Part shown: positions 42,587-56,899 of the stretch, piece after piece
How positions within the stretch are numbered: the stretch's first letter is position 1
Layout of the letters: each line of letters starts with the position of its first letter
Assembly (NCBI GenBank): GCA_037954235.1
Contig: JBBMOA010000021.1
Location: forward strand, 21,949,625 to 22,013,624
DNA: 64,000 bases
DNA from: Aulostomus chinensis
Taxonomy: Eukaryota; Chordata; Actinopteri; Syngnathiformes; Aulostomidae
Direction of reading: 5' to 3'
Position numbers and translations under genes: made by a program
Notes under the pieces: model-generated
Database searches by the model: none
What the model was told of the DNA's origin: nothing
What the model saw: only the letters and a program-made list of their open reading frames with translations

Positions 42587-43287
42587 GAACATCAATAACG
42601 TTTGCCCATCTTCGCATCTCTTCTTGGCTTACAAATGATTAACAGTACAAGTACAGTGACACTAGCTGACAAGATCTCTGAAAAATATAAGATACATTTT
42701 AATTGTAATTATTTAAACATTTAATTTGCATTTGGAGGCAAACAAAGAACAGAAATCATTTCCAGCTGAACAAATTCGTGCCTGCCATGACAATGGCTGC
42801 AGTGGAAAAGGCAGAAAAAGAGCAAAGAATTTCTCAGGAAAGTCACCGGCAGTACAAAAACACTGCAGCTGCACTGAATCAATCCTACGCCTGCTGTGCA
42901 TTGGAACCGTAGGCTCCTAAGAGACGTACACATGAGGCAGGAAATCGGTTAAACAAAGCTTCTGCTATAGGTAATCTGTGACGTCTGATTACATTGAGAT
43001 CATTTTAAATTGTTTCTCTACACATACAAACTCATTAGTGGTGTAAAGCATTTATACATGAATTGATGAGTCACAGAAATTGGAAGGAAATTATGTTGTT
43101 TAACTATTATTGCTATCAGATGTGGCAGGACACATGTTTTATTACCACGTTAGCTGTCAGCTGCAAATAATTGCTAATTTTCGACAGGCAGAAATATTTT
43201 TGTCGCAACTGTATTTGAATTTCAAAGACCACATTTGAGATCCAAAATAGATAGGAAAAGAATTCATTAAATGTGAAAACACTGGAC

Positions 43288-43390
43288 AGCAGGGTGGCGG
43301 TGCGGTGGTCAGCGCTGTTGCCTCACAGCTGGAACGTCATGGGTTCTGAGCCGTCAGCCGGCCTGCGTCTGTGTGTGTGTGTGCGTGTCC
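43288..43390 (+). mobile_element. tRNA-SINE head fragment
   Basis: 'gggtggcggtgcggtggtcagcgctgttgcctcacagctgg' followed by a B-box-like 'catgggttctgagcc' is the tRNA-derived head of fish V-type SINEs, truncated after (TG)n at about 43372-43385. Confidence 0.7.
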
Positions 43391-44401
43391 TCCCTCTCCA
43401 AGTAGCAGGCTTGCTCTGTTTCTCCTGAAGTCTGTACCTGCGGTAGAACCATGGCCTCACCTGAACTCTGCCCCAACTGTTATGCCTCTGGCCTCTGGTC
43501 ACAGCCGTAGGTGGTGGGGTTTCGGCAGTGGGTTGTTTTGCCCTCACGCGGTTATATGGGGGGCTTAGTAGCCCCCTGAGGAGGGGCAAGTGGTAATTCT
43601 GGATTACTTCACTGAATTTTATTCTCCTGCTTTAATTTGATCCCTGAAGCCTTCATGATATTTTGAGATTATTCAGTGAGGTCAATGTCCTCGTGTCCTG
43701 ATGGGGGGGGGGGGTCGAGGTGACAGGCAAGGAAATATCAGGGACGCTTAGAGGGAGGAGGTTGTTGACTGTCCTTGACTGAAATCATGTTGACCTCAGC
43801 TCACTGTTCACCAGTGCAAATGCAAATATTCACCATCTCATTAAAATGTGTTGCATATTCAAGGTCAGGAAGCTTTTTACTGTCTGACGTTAGATTATTT
43901 GTTAGTCAACTCTGGGATCCACAAACCTGTCTCAGTCTCTCTTTCTGACTCCGTCCACTCGTTCGCTTCTGCTAGAGTGATATTTCTTTGACACCCCAAG
44001 GGAATGTTCCCTAGTTTGGCTCAAATATCCACTGGGACTCGAGGATGACCTGAAAAAAATTACGTGTGCCTGTCAAAGGTCAAGGTCACTGTGACGGGCA
44101 CACATCCCAGAGTGCCGAGATCCAGTCATGACCCCTTCCCATGTTCTGGCTGTTGGACTATGGGGTCATTGAGTCGGTCCCCATTGTAACCTCACCACAG
44201 GGTTCCTGCATGGGGTGGGGGGCTTCTCACCGCGACTGGGTGATCTGAGAGCTTTGGTATCCCTCTTTTGTGCTTAGTTTTCTGCAAGGTGGGCAGTGAT
44301 GGAACGCTTGTTGTCTGGCCATAAGAGCAGAACACAACCTCCATCTTGCTTTACAAGGCAAAGTCTTCTAGCAGATACAAGTGTGCACCCGTTTCCTGGG
44401 C
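43391..44401. other. Gene-free stretch
   Basis: It contains a G-run at 43706-43716 and the second copy of a degenerate repeat at 43985-44110. No gene was found. Confidence 0.6.
43985..44110 (+). repeat. Degenerate dispersed repeat, copy 2
   Basis: It shares 'atatccactgggactcgagg' with a following 'atgacctgaaa', and 'gtcaaaggtcaaggtcactg', with 6086-6255. Confidence 0.5.
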
Positions 44402-44409
44402 CCTCATAC
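44402..44409. repeat. 8-bp target-site duplication CCTCATAC (left)
   Basis: It matches CCTCATAT at 45621-45628 at 7 of 8 bases. Confidence 0.75.
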
Positions 44410-45620
44410 CAGTGTTGTTTTTGGCAGGCATTTTAGATTTAGTTTTAGTCTTAGTCTTTTGGACTAAATGTTTCTTAGTTTTAGTCACATTTGAGTCATT
44501 TCTATCCTTGATAGTTTTAGTCTAGTTTTAGTCGAGGAAAACTCAAAGGTTTTAGTCAAATATCAAAGATACCTATAAATAAAGATATATGTGTATGTAC
44601 TTAATAGGCCAATACAGGTGTTAGAACGAAGCACTGAAACTGATCTACTTTCAAAGGTGAGCTTTTTCTTTCTCTACCTTTTACTTTTATTATTTTGTTG
44701 CAGATGCAGACAACACACTGGCACACAGTATGAGTATTGTATCACAATAAAATAGGATTAAACAAAAAATAAAAGCACACTTGACTTCCATATAAATTAC
44801 CATATATCCCTACATATTGGCTTTAGCTGCTGTTATTAGTTAAAGCATCCAGGTGTGTTGCTTAGATAGGGAACAGCAGCAGGTCTGAAGACTATCGTGT
44901 TTCCCAGTCCCACAAACATGGGTCAAAGCATTTCACTTGCCACCCGTCCACAAATGGACAGGGGTTTTATTCATAACGTGCAAAATTAATAGAAGGGCTG
45001 GTTTAAACCAGCCAACATTAGCGGGGCCCTGGCAGCCCCATTCATTCTAGCTTTAGCATGTAGCACTAAGCGGTCTCTGCACCACGGGGGAGGTGGAACC
45101 ACCACAAAACTTTAGGCTTAATACCAAAAAGAAAATGCATCACAGGGCTGGCCTCACATTGACTAAAGCTATGCTTTAATCATCCCTCTTTTCACGACCA
45201 CCCGACACCGCTGCTGCTGCCGTGGTGAGAGTCTCGTCCACTGCAGACAGGCCCAGACTCGTCTCTGTGTGTGCGCGCGAGAGAGGCTTTTAGTGCGTGT
45301 GTACTGATGATGGGGGCGTGACCATTAGGACCAACAGCTATGGCTGGCTCCATTCTGATGTTTGAGCTCTTGATTGACATTGCACGCATGTTATACTTGG
45401 CGGAAAAAAACCCACATGTTTTGAAACTTTGATCGTCCACCCGCTAACAATTTAGTCTCGTCTCGTCTTGTTCTCCTCAGACGAAAATGTATACAATTTT
45501 GTCACATTTTAGTCTTTACAGGGCTATGGTGCCGTTTGTCTCAGTCTCATTTTCGTCATGGAAAAAAGGGGTCTGACATTGTAATTTTCGTTTTCGTCCA
45601 GTGTGACGAAAACAACACTG
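44410..45620. mobile_element. Non-autonomous hAT transposon (1211 bp)
   Basis: The ends CAGTGTTGTTTT and AAAACAACACTG are inverted and bracketed by an 8-bp duplication. Subterminal regions are full of 'tttagtcttagtc', 'agttttagtc' and 'tttcgtc' motifs on the left and right, typical of a widespread fish hAT family. No transposase domain was recognised inside. The minus-strand 82-aa frame at 45192-45440 has no visible BED ligands. Confidence 0.78.
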
Positions 45621-45628
45621 CCTCATAT
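45621..45628. repeat. 8-bp target-site duplication CCTCATAT (right)
   Basis: It matches 44402-44409 with one mismatch. Confidence 0.75.
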
Positions 45629-48600
45629 GCCCGCCCCTGAACTCAGTGCTGCTCAGATGGCTGCAGCGCAAACCATTTGCTGTCTCCCTCACGGCCACTA
45701 GCAACACTGCTCCCTGCGACAGCATTCATCCTTTGGATTTACTTGTGTATGTTTTACAATAGACTTTATCCTGAACCAGGACATGCAATAATGATGCAAG
45801 GTTAGCTTGTCTGCTCCTGCATTGACAGACGTACAGGAAATTGTTTGCAGATATCACAGAGGGACATGAATGACTTATCAAGCATTTATAGTCTCCTGTC
45901 TACTGCCTGTGCAATATTCAGCTGACGAACTTATTGCTGAATCTGAATATCTGGAAGGTTATTCAAGGAGGACCAGTGTGCTCATCGACGGACAGAAAGG
46001 AAATTGAAAATCATAGAATCCAAAGCTCAACAACTGCCAGCCGAGTTGGAACTTGACCTGAAACAAACTGAGATTAAACCCGGATGCAGTGTTGGACAAC
46101 ATTAGAACCAATCAACAAGCCACAAGCAATTTTCATGAAATTAGTGTTATTTAGGGACAAGGGGAAATTACAAAAACAAAACCACTTAAGACCACACAAG
46201 GTTAGAGGTCACAAGGGAAAAAAACTCATGGCCAGAGCTGAGAAGATGCGTGTGACTTTGTGGGCCTGTCAGCAGGATCCAGCGCTGGGCCCACAAGAGG
46301 CCCGATTATTTATTGATTTATTAATTTGATGGATTTAGTTTTTTCACTGCCAAATGTCATCAAATATACATTAATATAATCAATAATGGTTGGCTTTAGA
46401 GAGCCTGTTGGCTGCGCTCTGTCCCTCTGCTTCAGCCTGTGTCAGTGAGGAGGCTGCTTCCTTCGCAAGGCTGCTTGCGTGCGAGGAGCGATGATGGGAA
46501 AGTGATGGAAAAAAACAAGAGAAGGGCTAATAAGAAGTGTGAATTTACAATCCAGAACAAAACCCCCAGCAATGACAACAGCAACAGCAGCTCTAAGGAG
46601 TTAATGTCATTTTAGAAAAGGAACAATGGGTGTAAATTGGTTGCATTTTGCATGTGTGGGCTCACAACCCATCACCCACCTACTGGCTCATAGATCAAGT
46701 GGGGTTCCATGAGACCAGCCCACCCACGTCGGGGTCTTGTCCCTCCGCCGTCAAGAGTGAATTCATCGCCCCCCCCTCCCCCATACATATTATTCTATTT
46801 TACAGCATTTGTCAACTGCTTCAATGTGTCACACTGAAAAGTAAAGAAACCTGCAAATATTAGCATGAAGACCCTTTAGAGTCTCCAATGTTTGGAGTTG
46901 CCAACCAATTTTGATCACCTGACTCATTTTCTACTTCACTACCCCCACATTTCACTGTTGTGGGTCTTAATGACAGCTCGTGAAATGACTCTAAAGTGTC
47001 TCTGTGTACAATAAAATGCGACAATCATGTTGGGTCATCGTTGTAGTTTGAATGAAACCACAAGAGGGTAAGACGGGTCAGAGTTTTGGACTCATTCTTC
47101 TCTGACAAAGACGGACAGGAGCTGGACTCTGCTTGTCCAAGTTGATTTTTGGCAAATATGTGAAGGTTTGTTTCTGTGCTACACTTGTGAGTGGTGCACT
47201 AAATGAAAACTTTAACCATAAACACTGAATATGAAATTGTTTAACATCAAAAACATGGGAGTGATGACTGCAACATTTGAAACACTCATTATTTTGAGTC
47301 ATTAAACCTGCATCAAGGATGCGGATCTGAGGGCTGAAATCCTGAGAACCTCACATTAGCAAACCAACTTCTGAGCTTTAACCATGTAAAGCTCTTTGCT
47401 TGGATGATGAAGAGGATGGAGTTGAAGAAGCAGCAGTATGTGTATTCAAAGTGAAGTTGTCATTATTTTTGAGAAGTTTCCCTGACAAGTTGCACATAGG
47501 TATATTTGTAGGCAGGCAAACGTGAGCTCATTAAAGCCTACTCAGATCTGGTCAGGCTGATTCAACTGATGGCTCCAAGACAGATTTGACTAAAAGGAGT
47601 TGAGGAATTGCTTCTCCACAAGGAAGATTATTCTGAAATGTTTCCAGGTTTTTGGAAACGTAACAATTCAAATTCTCGCAGCTTCGGTTGGTTATGTTTT
47701 CTTCCTCGACCTCTACATGAGGTTTAGTGTTTTTTAGAAGAATAGAAGAACTGAAAATAGCTGTTCCTGTCATGCTAGTATCAGCATAACCATCCCCATC
47801 CAGGTGGTGCACCACCCAGGACTGGCTCACTCTGTCCAGGCAGACAGCCTCTGAGGCTCTGCACACACCTGACATGCTCACATTGTTCCCTGTGTTGCAG
47901 GAAACACCAGCCACCCAAACAGAGCCTGGGCTTTTTCATCCTCGTGATGGAATACTTTGTGACGCTTCAAAGGGAAACATACAGGCAGCACAACACAAAA
48001 CTTAAAATGCAACTTAGTTGGAAAAAAAAATCTTATGTTCAGAAGAAACTTCAAAAGGAAGACAAATCAGGAGATAGATTTCAAAGGCCAAATTTCATTC
48101 CAGGATCCTAAGAATATTCCCTATATGACCACTTTCCACAGAGAAGCAGACTCGGCCAGAGGAAACGCTGCACAGCCTGCACAGAGCCGCCGAGTGAATT
48201 TTTCAGAAGCGGAACAAAGCAACAGCAGAATCTCAATTGATAGATGTTCTCTTTGCCAAATGATGGAAATACACTTCTGGATTTGTTTAATGATGACATG
48301 AATCAGAAGGTGTCCATTAAAATTTGATAGTAATTCCCATGGATGTCTGATGAATGTGTGACAAATACTAATTTGTATTCAACAAAATTGACATAAAGTA
48401 CATATGACATGAACAACTGATTTGTGGTCAATTGCATGTCCGTCAGCTCTGGTAACTGTCCGAAAAACATTGCAGGAGGAATCTAAGAGGAGCGCAACTC
48501 CAGAGCCGATGACCAGAGGAGGTTCTGGGGGGAGCGCTGCAGGGATGATGGACTTTTCTGGACCAGCTTGGACATTAGTGTCACCTCGGGTTCCTCGACT

Positions 48601-50017
48601 GAGGGGCTTTCAGATTTTTATAATTGATTTTAAGGTCATTGCAGAAAAAAAGAAGCTCACAAAGGTTTGGACGCATGACTTCAACGTGATGACATCAGTG
48701 GTTTGTTTGGTCACTTGTGAACAACTGCCACTGGTATCGACGCTTCAAGATGTAGGAGTGTGGTATTATTAGGGCCTGAGCTTGAAGGTACTTCTGGTTG
48801 ATTATTTATTTGATTCTATAGGACAAAAATGTTTGAATAAAAGAAGTTAGTGTCAACATTATTTCGGGCGTTTAACCGAAACCCATTCAAAAACCCTTCT
48901 GACACTGAGATAGGTTAAGGTGAAAATTGTTGCTACGCTGCTTTGTTGAAATTGTATTATTGTTTGTTCATTATTAAGGATGTAAACACAGGCGTCCATT
49001 CACATACTCCTTGAGCATTAGCCTGTAATTGGACAAGGACTTGTCACTGTGGGTCTTTATATCACAACAATGCTATTGTACTTTTAATTAGTTACTGTGA
49101 TTCTATTGAAAGCGTCTGACCTGTGCAAGGCAACAGAGTACGCCACTGAAGCGGGATGGGCTTTTGTTTATGGGACGAGCCTTGAAACTGATTTTCCCCA
49201 GGCTCTCTTAAAAGATAACCTTCACATCTTGTATCCTTGGCTTAGGGATGATGTAAGAAGCCTCCAACGAATATGCTGTGGTGTACAATGACACCAAAGG
49301 TTTAAATATTGATAGGTTTACAAGTAGTCAATGTAAGACAACTCTGGCTGGCAAGAACTGGGCTCGATGTCAGATACGTTTCAACATAATTACTGACACA
49401 ATTAAAAGTTTCTTTTTCATAGGTGGATAAAATTGCACGAGTCAAACATGGCAGAAAGAATGTACGTCTGCATCGACTCTGACATGCAGCAGAAAAGGAC
49501 AGAAATGGATGCTAGGAAAGCTTCGTTTGCAGTGGTAAGAGTTGTTGAGACACTTGAGCACCAGATTGAGTGCTGCAGCTCATCAGTTCCTCACGTGCTC
49601 CCGGAGGAGGAAGTCCACTCCTGTGAGCTGGGAAACGCGTCAAACAGCGCTCAGTTAGTCTGCTACGTCTGATTCCATCAAGTCTGTTTGAACTGTTTGA
49701 CTGCATACACCTGAAGCTCTTTAAGAACTGGTGCTTGACTTAAATTCATAATATATGACTTGTGAATAAGGAAATGTATATGAGAATTGAGGGAAATAAC
49801 GTCGTTTATCACAGGGCTCCATCAGTGTGACGTCCGGGGTGAGGAGTATGTTGTGCACTGTCGGCTGCTCAGCCTTTATTGACAATGTACCACCAGATAG
49901 ATCTGATCTGTGGCTTTGCATGGGTCTGATTGATGTGGGAGGCCTAGAATCTAGTATCTGCATCTCTGTGGCAGCCGAACACTCAACAGCTGGACTCGAG
50001 CCCAAAGACGAGGGACA
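45629..50017. other. Gene-free stretch
   Basis: There are scattered short frames (for example minus-strand 47552-47914 of 120 aa and plus-strand 48422-48772 of 116 aa) without recognisable domains or exon context. No transposon ends were found. Confidence 0.55.
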
Positions 50018-50083
50018 TTTCTCTCCCTCTCTCTCTCTCTCCCTCTCCATCTCTCCCTCCCTCCCTCTCTCTCCCTCCCTCTG
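50018..50083. repeat. CT-rich (polypyrimidine) simple repeat
   Basis: CTCT/CCCT units make up one strand. Frames reading Ser/Leu/Pro or Arg/Glu repeats across it are artefacts. Confidence 0.9.
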
Positions 50084-51811
50084 TAGCTGTATTGATATCA
50101 ATGTCAATTTACTCAAGAACACAAAATACAATGGAATGTTAATTTGAGTGCATCTTCTCTCTTCTTCTTTGTACTTCCATTTGACTACATTTCATTTGAA
50201 ACTACCGTACTGTGCTTTCAACTCCCCTACAGTTGTTTGACAGTTTTCGTTGTTTGATGTGAAGACTTTGGAGAACCATTTAAAATAAAGCACACTGTTA
50301 AAGATTTAAAGTGGTTCAGTCCTTTTTGGCTTGAGGGTCACATTTCAGAAGTCTGAGTTGTTAACTGCTCCACCAGTTTTCACAGGCTTCAACCAGGAGA
50401 CAGCTGAATGAAAATGATTTTATTTATTAACAGACAGAAATAATAGCAGAATTTTTTAGTTCATTTTATTCTTAGTTCATTATTATTAAATCTCACTAAA
50501 TGAATTTCTGATAATCAAAACATTATTTTTGATAGTCAAATTCATTTGATACACGCAAGAGTTGCGTAGCATTTAAAAATGTGATAGCTAATTGGGGTAT
50601 ATGTGGAGAATAGTGAATTAATGTGATGCAACACATACTATAAATTGAACTGTTTGCATCTGCAACTGAGAAATTGAATGACACAGTTACACACATTCAT
50701 TCTAGCCATGAACAGAATTGACAAATGACTGGAATTATATTTTTGAGCGGTGAGAGGAGTAATTCTTATTGACACACCACACAATCCCAAGGTTCGCTGC
50801 TGGGAATGACACCTTAGGGGATGAAGAGGAGGAGGCGATAGAATGAAACTCAAATTCTGTTGGCAGCAGTGCAGAAACACTGAAGTGCTTTTTGCTTAGC
50901 TCACGCTGACCCTGTGAGACTGTGAGAAGCTCCTTAATGTAGAATGCAGTGTTTACATTCATAATATGGCTACACTGGTAGTCTAAGGTGTGTACTTTGA
51001 TTATATGCTCTATGAACAATGTGATGCTGTGGGCTACTATAATCTAGATTATACTGCATTGATCCGGTGTATTTCAAGACTGACTTAAATAATCCTATTT
51101 TTGTACGTTTCAAAGTTGATGGACTTGCCCCTAAGTCTCTGAACATTTACATTTGTCGGTCACTGGCTGTGAAAAAAAGCAATGAACTGAAAAAAGCATA
51201 TGCACATTCGTCATTGTTGGTCGAATCTGAATGAGTTCTCAAAAGAGTGTTTCAGTCAGCTGGAAGAGCTGGAAAAGAAGAGGGGGCACTGTTCGTACAC
51301 AGATGGGTGTTTGTGACGTGTGCAGGAAATCATCCATTCACCCTGAAACAGAAGGCATTATTTAGGATGTTAGGATAATAATGCATAATACAGGAATGTT
51401 TATTGAACAGTGCTGAATTGTAACCTCATTTCATCTTTCATCATTTTAGACAGGTACTTCATCAACAGGACCTTTGCTGCTCCCTTTCTCGTATCATTCA
51501 TTTATTCACGTAGCACCTTTCAAATCATAAGTTGCAAGCTGCGTCAAAAAAGACACACACAAAAAAGCACAAAATAGAGAAAAAAAACCCACCTATTTTT
51601 AGTGTTCCTCTAGTCTAGAAAACATGTCACACGGCTTACGCTCTACTCTTGTTAATTAAACACAAATATAAAACTAATGATTACAGAATCACAAACTCAG
51701 CAGATAAATGATGTGCTTGAGGTGCCGCTGACATTTATAGATTCACCCCTCTTTCTCACTGCTTCTGCAATTGCACTGTCATAATTTATGTGTGTATATA
51801 TATATATATAT

Positions 51812-51848
<37 letters not shown>

Positions 51849-54689
51849 TGTATACATGTAAGTCAGTTACTGAGACTCTTAACTGATTAGTTTCCTCACT
51901 GTCATCAAATAGAGTCTGGAGGGAGTTTATTTCCTGCTTTGAACACAAATTGTGCATTTCTGAGGTCAACTAAACCCTTGAACTTGAAGATATTTGACCA
52001 GACTGTCAAACGTTGGTGAGTGTGAAGGTTGCGCGCTCACACTGACCTCCTCCCTCTCCTCCTCAATGTCCGTCTCTTCATCATTGGTGAAGCATGCAGG
52101 GAGGTTTTGTGCTGTGCTGCTCAGAAGATGAAACAGTTAAGAACTTTGCTCTCAGTACTCTTTGACTTACAGATGTTGGCAGTAATTGTTCTGATTGCTA
52201 CTTCATGTGGTCACTGGAGGCAGTTGGTAGTGTATTAGTCTCTTGATTAGCGCTGATTAGCCGTGTTGTTACCTGTAGTACTTAGTTGAACGAGTACTCA
52301 GAAATAAGTAAAATTATGTGTTATATAACTAAACCTGCCTTGCCTGTACTTCTGACGAGCACTACAGCTTTTTCCTTAACTACTTCTCATCCTTCATAAC
52401 AAAGTTTCTGCCCTCTGGACCAACAGAGCAAACCCCTCCTGAGAGGTCATCTGGGTTTCATGTGAAGAAATGGAAAGAGACTCAGGAACTGGGGCTGCTT
52501 TGGTGGTCCAGTTTTAGTTGAATCGCTGTGGAAAGCGATGCTGCAAAGGACAGAAAGGTGATGACACCAAGAGCTTGCAAGCACCAAGATGAGGTTGTGA
52601 GAATGGAACACACTCTTAATTACACAGTCTTACAGGGAGTTTGCCTCACCTTTCTGGTGGCCCAGTAGTGGCAGGAATTTGCTGTCTTGTCTGTGTGAAA
52701 TGGAGGTGTAATATTCCTCTTTTCAAAAAAGTGTGCGCCACTTGTGTAGGCGTAAACATGTGATGTGACGTGCAGCATGAGGTTGCGCGTGAACAGTGAC
52801 GTACAACATATGCGTCAGACATTTTGAGATTTAGCCGAGTGGCTTGCCCCCTAAATGGCTTGGCAAACTTTGTAGTCTTCCTCTGCTGCTGCTGCTGTTG
52901 TGGTCACAGACCTGGTGATGCTTTTTTCACAAGTTTTTACATTTGCCGGTGACGTTTCGTCATCTGACCAAGCTCCTCCGCGACCTTTTTTGTTCAACAA
53001 GCCCTCCTTCACAGTCCCGTGAGGAGGTGATCCGCTGTCCTCTCGCAAGTGATGGTTCGCAGCTCCCTGATCTTAGCGGCTCCCCAAGTGCTCATCCTGC
53101 TGAAGTGAAGATCTGACTGCTGTCATCTGCTGTTTCCTGATTTTAAAACTCCCAACTGTGGGCTGCACAGCAGTTTGTGTCATCATCGACATCTCCGCCC
53201 GCTGCACACAATTTACATGGCAGTATAGGTGGCAATAAGTGTACCCTATGGAGGAGGAATATGGCCGGACCATAATTGACACCCAGTTTGCTGCACTCAG
53301 TCTGAAACCTTGGACCGAGCCACAGAAAGGATGGGCAAATTAGTGGAATGTTGTCCAGTATAAAAGCGTCTAAAGACTCTAAAGATCCCGGGCTCCTGTA
53401 TTCCTGATCCTGTGGCTGACATGTAACACTGCTCCGTAGTCCCTTTTCACAGCAGACATTTGGACTTTTCATCAATGGGGCCAAGGTACTCAGGATTTTC
53501 TTATCTTATGTTGCATCTATATAAACATTTGAAAATCACCTTTTTGTTAAACCCCCTCCCAGATGCCTTTTCACTGTGTGGAACACTCACAAACCCAACG
53601 TGTCACAATAGGGTGAATTTAAACTTTCAACCACATTGAAACAGTTTTTATCAGAAATCAGCGTGTGATGGGTTCAAATGCTTTTTACGATTGCATTTGA
53701 ACAAAAGCTTTCAGCAAATGAATGTATGAATTTAATGTGTGATTTTGTGCACTTTCTCATTCACGTCTGCTGAATGGGACTTGAGTTCTGTATGAGCTCC
53801 TGGTGGAAGTTCATCGTGAGTCAAAGAGTTCAGACGCCCATCAGGCGGCCTAAAGCCAATAAAGACTTCCAAACTCAGCAGCAGCAAGAACATTATTATG
53901 TGGACTTAAACAGTAGATGCTATTCTTTATTCTATTCTTTTCTGTCTCCGCTCTTTGAAACCATTGCACTGAAGATCAGTTGGTCTTTTTTATTCAATTA
54001 TAATTTTAGTTTTCAAAAGAAAACCCAACAGGTCAGTTCTTCCCTGCTGACCTCTACCACATGAGAAAGGAGAAGCCAAGCAGGCTCCTCTTATCCTGGT
54101 GCCTCTTCTATGTCCATGTGTGTCCCCAATACCACTTCTTGATGCTCGGGAGAAATAAAATGCAAGATAAAACAAGGAAACGAAGTGCTGTCACTGAGAG
54201 AAGAGATGAAAATGACTGATAGACTTTAATCGTATGGAAGAACTCCCTTCTCAGCAGCGAAATGCTCAGTAAACAAACCCTTGATGTGAGGACGTGACGG
54301 TATAAAACGCCAGTGAAGCTGTCATCAGAAAGCTCTCCGTCAGCGAGGACGCTCCCATGACTGCAGCGCCGCATCATTAGCCTGTTACTTGTTTGTGGAG
54401 AATCAACTGCTCTGTGACCACAACAGCCTTTTTGGTTTACGGTGTATTCAAACTTAACAACTCAAAGCAAGTTATTACTTTTTTAATCTAATGAAAATCC
54501 TAACAGTGGGGCAAGGTTCATAGCATTTACTCTTTGATTTACTTTTAGATTTTAAACACGGTTGCTCTACCCAGTATAATATCCCTAATAATATCGTAAC
54601 AAGTTCAAACACGTAGACATTTTTTGAAAGCAAATATAGCCAGAAAGTTTCAGAGTCAAGTGATGCAGGCGTTGATGGAGGATCGAGGC

Positions 54690-54690
<1 letters not shown>
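50084..54690. other. Gene-free stretch
   Basis: A (TA)n run lies at 51795-51846. No coding domain was recognised. Confidence 0.55.
51795..51846. repeat. (TA)n microsatellite with one interruption
   Basis: TA units are interrupted by ATC near 51814. Confidence 0.93.
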
Positions 54691-54724
<34 letters not shown>

Positions 54725-54752
54725 TGTGTGTGTGTGTGTGTGGGGGGGGGGG
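54691..54752. repeat. (TG)n followed by G-run
   Basis: TG units with a CGCG interruption at 54721 are followed by about 11 Gs. Confidence 0.95.
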
Positions 54753-56899
54753 TTCTGTTCAAAGTTTCAGATTCTCAGAATTTATTTTTTCATGCTCTAT
54801 CTAGAAAATGGTCATACACACCTATAAAAAGATAAACTGATAATGTCTGATAAGTGTGAACTCTCAGTGTGTGAGTGTGCGCTGACTCCTGGCCAAAGCT
54901 GCTGTGTGTCGACCTGGATGTGTCATGTCGGAATGATCTTGATCTGCCTCGCCAGTGTAGCTTATCTGTCCCTGCGTGAGATCAGCAATGACAATGGTGA
55001 AATGTGTCAAGTTTGAGCGAGTAAATGTCATCTCAGTACAGCTGAGACGAAAGGCCACAAATAAAACGAAGCTTCTTTTGCTTTGTAATCTGATTTTTGG
55101 TTTATTTTGTGTTTGATTTTGGGGAACAGACAGACACTCTATATACAAGTACCGAACCTACTGGTGGATCTTCTTGTTCGCCCGTAGGCCAGGTATAGAG
55201 GGACGGTGTATTTAGTATTAACTGATCAGCTGCACAAACTCTCTACCAGCTGTAGTAGCTACTTGAAGAGCCCTCCTTTTCTCTGAGCTGTGGTTGGTGC
55301 GGGAGGAGGCAAACCAAGTCAACCGTGTAGTGATGGAGACCAACCTGGAAACCTGCAAACATTTAGTCCGTTAATGACCAACCTGCCCCTCTGAGGTTCA
55401 ACCAAAACCAACATTTGTTTTGAGATTTTCTGACACGGACCCATGACAAATAAGACCAAACCAGACCCACTGTGACCCAACATGACCCAAATGGTTGGAT
55501 AGGCAAGGCAGAAGCAGTGCAGCAACCTGGACCCACCAGAACTCCAGACAACTGCTGTAGTGCTGCTTTTCTCACATTTGATGTTCAATGATGTATTCAG
55601 TGTTTCTTAATGGTCCCAAACCTCTGAGTAGCCAAATGGACTTTACTTATCAAAGAGTTCTGCCATTCAAATTATTAACAGAATGAAAATGTGGAAAACT
55701 CTGCAAACAAAAACTGTTTTGAAGGAAGTAACTGTCACATCACTGTATGTATTTATCATAAATGAAAGATGATTGACCCTGTAACACATCTACAGAAAAC
55801 TCAGACATAGAATTTGATCATGACTGACACTGACAGTGAGGCAGAGCATTTTTGAGGGATGAGAGTGTGTTTCTAAGTCAAGTATCACCGCCTGGCATGC
55901 CAGAGGATAATGTGAGAAACTTCTGCAGGGTATGAAGTCACACCATTCCTGGCTGGATAGAGATGGGAGACGATGATGAAGCCCAGGGATCCTGCAGCAA
56001 CAAAGCCCCATTTCACCTGGCACCCTTGTCTTTTTCCTGTGGTGAACTCATTCATTTTATGCTTCATCTTTTTCACAAGCACTGTCTGGCCAGCTGGGAG
56101 GAACTTCTGTGTAAAACTGATGTTTATGGATTCATTTGCATTTGTTCGATTCAGGTTACCTTTTTTTATTTTAGGTTAAATAAAAAACAAAACTTTATTG
56201 GTTGATGTTCAAAGGTCCATGTTACGGGACTGTGACACAGAAGCATAAATCAGTGACAAACGAGAGAAACAAGATTTTTTTTTCCACAGCTACAGATAAA
56301 TACCTCCTCCAAGGAGGATATTCTGCATCTATGATCCACAAGACTTATTTTTGATATCATGGTTGCTGTCTCTGACAAATATGAGTGTTTTTGGTGCTTC
56401 AGGAGACCATTTACGATTATTCTGAGTGTCCAATTTGTCAGAGGTCTGAGTGCTTTTTCAGAGTGTAACTACATTTTAGAGACAAAAACAAATATCCACA
56501 TTGAACAAGGCAGAGAAGGAACATCGGAGGAGGCAGATCAATGAATGGAATATGTTAAGAAAGCTTCTACCTGTGCAGGCCTTACGTAACATATCAAAAC
56601 GTGTGTTTGTTATGTGATAACAACACCAAATGTTGTCGTGAAGTTGATTTGGAACAGAAGCACATCAGCTTGTCACACAGAGGAGAGAGAGTCCTGTGGC
56701 GGAGGGTTTTTAAGGTGGAATGCATGCACGTGCAGCCAGGGCGCTGCCTACCCAGCCCTTCATCGTAAAAATGACATTATTAAGTGAATGTGAGGTTCAT
56801 TTTTCCGTGTCAGATACCTAATGATGTGTTTGAATGCCACAGCATCCAGTGCTTTATACATATAAATGACTCAACATGTTTGAGTTCTCGCGTAGGCTG
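54753..56899. other. Gene-free stretch
   Basis: No supported gene or complete transposon was found. Confidence 0.55.

Larger units (their letters stand above)
40256..43285. other. Gene-free stretch with microsatellites
   Basis: It contains (TG)n at 40412-40479, a GCGT/TG run at 41108-41150 and (GGAT)n at 42500-42586. No conserved frame or transposon end was found. Confidence 0.6.

Noticed and set aside
42499..42590. Regularly spaced short repeats checked as a possible CRISPR-like array
   Set aside because: It is only an imperfect GGAT microsatellite without unique spacers, in eukaryotic DNA.
43288..43360. Possible functional tRNA gene
   Set aside because: Box-like motifs are present but no cloverleaf or anticodon arm can be folded, and the context is a SINE head.
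47552..47914. 120-aa minus-strand frame with several Cys
   Set aside because: No motif spacing typical of a known Cys-rich fold; likely chance.
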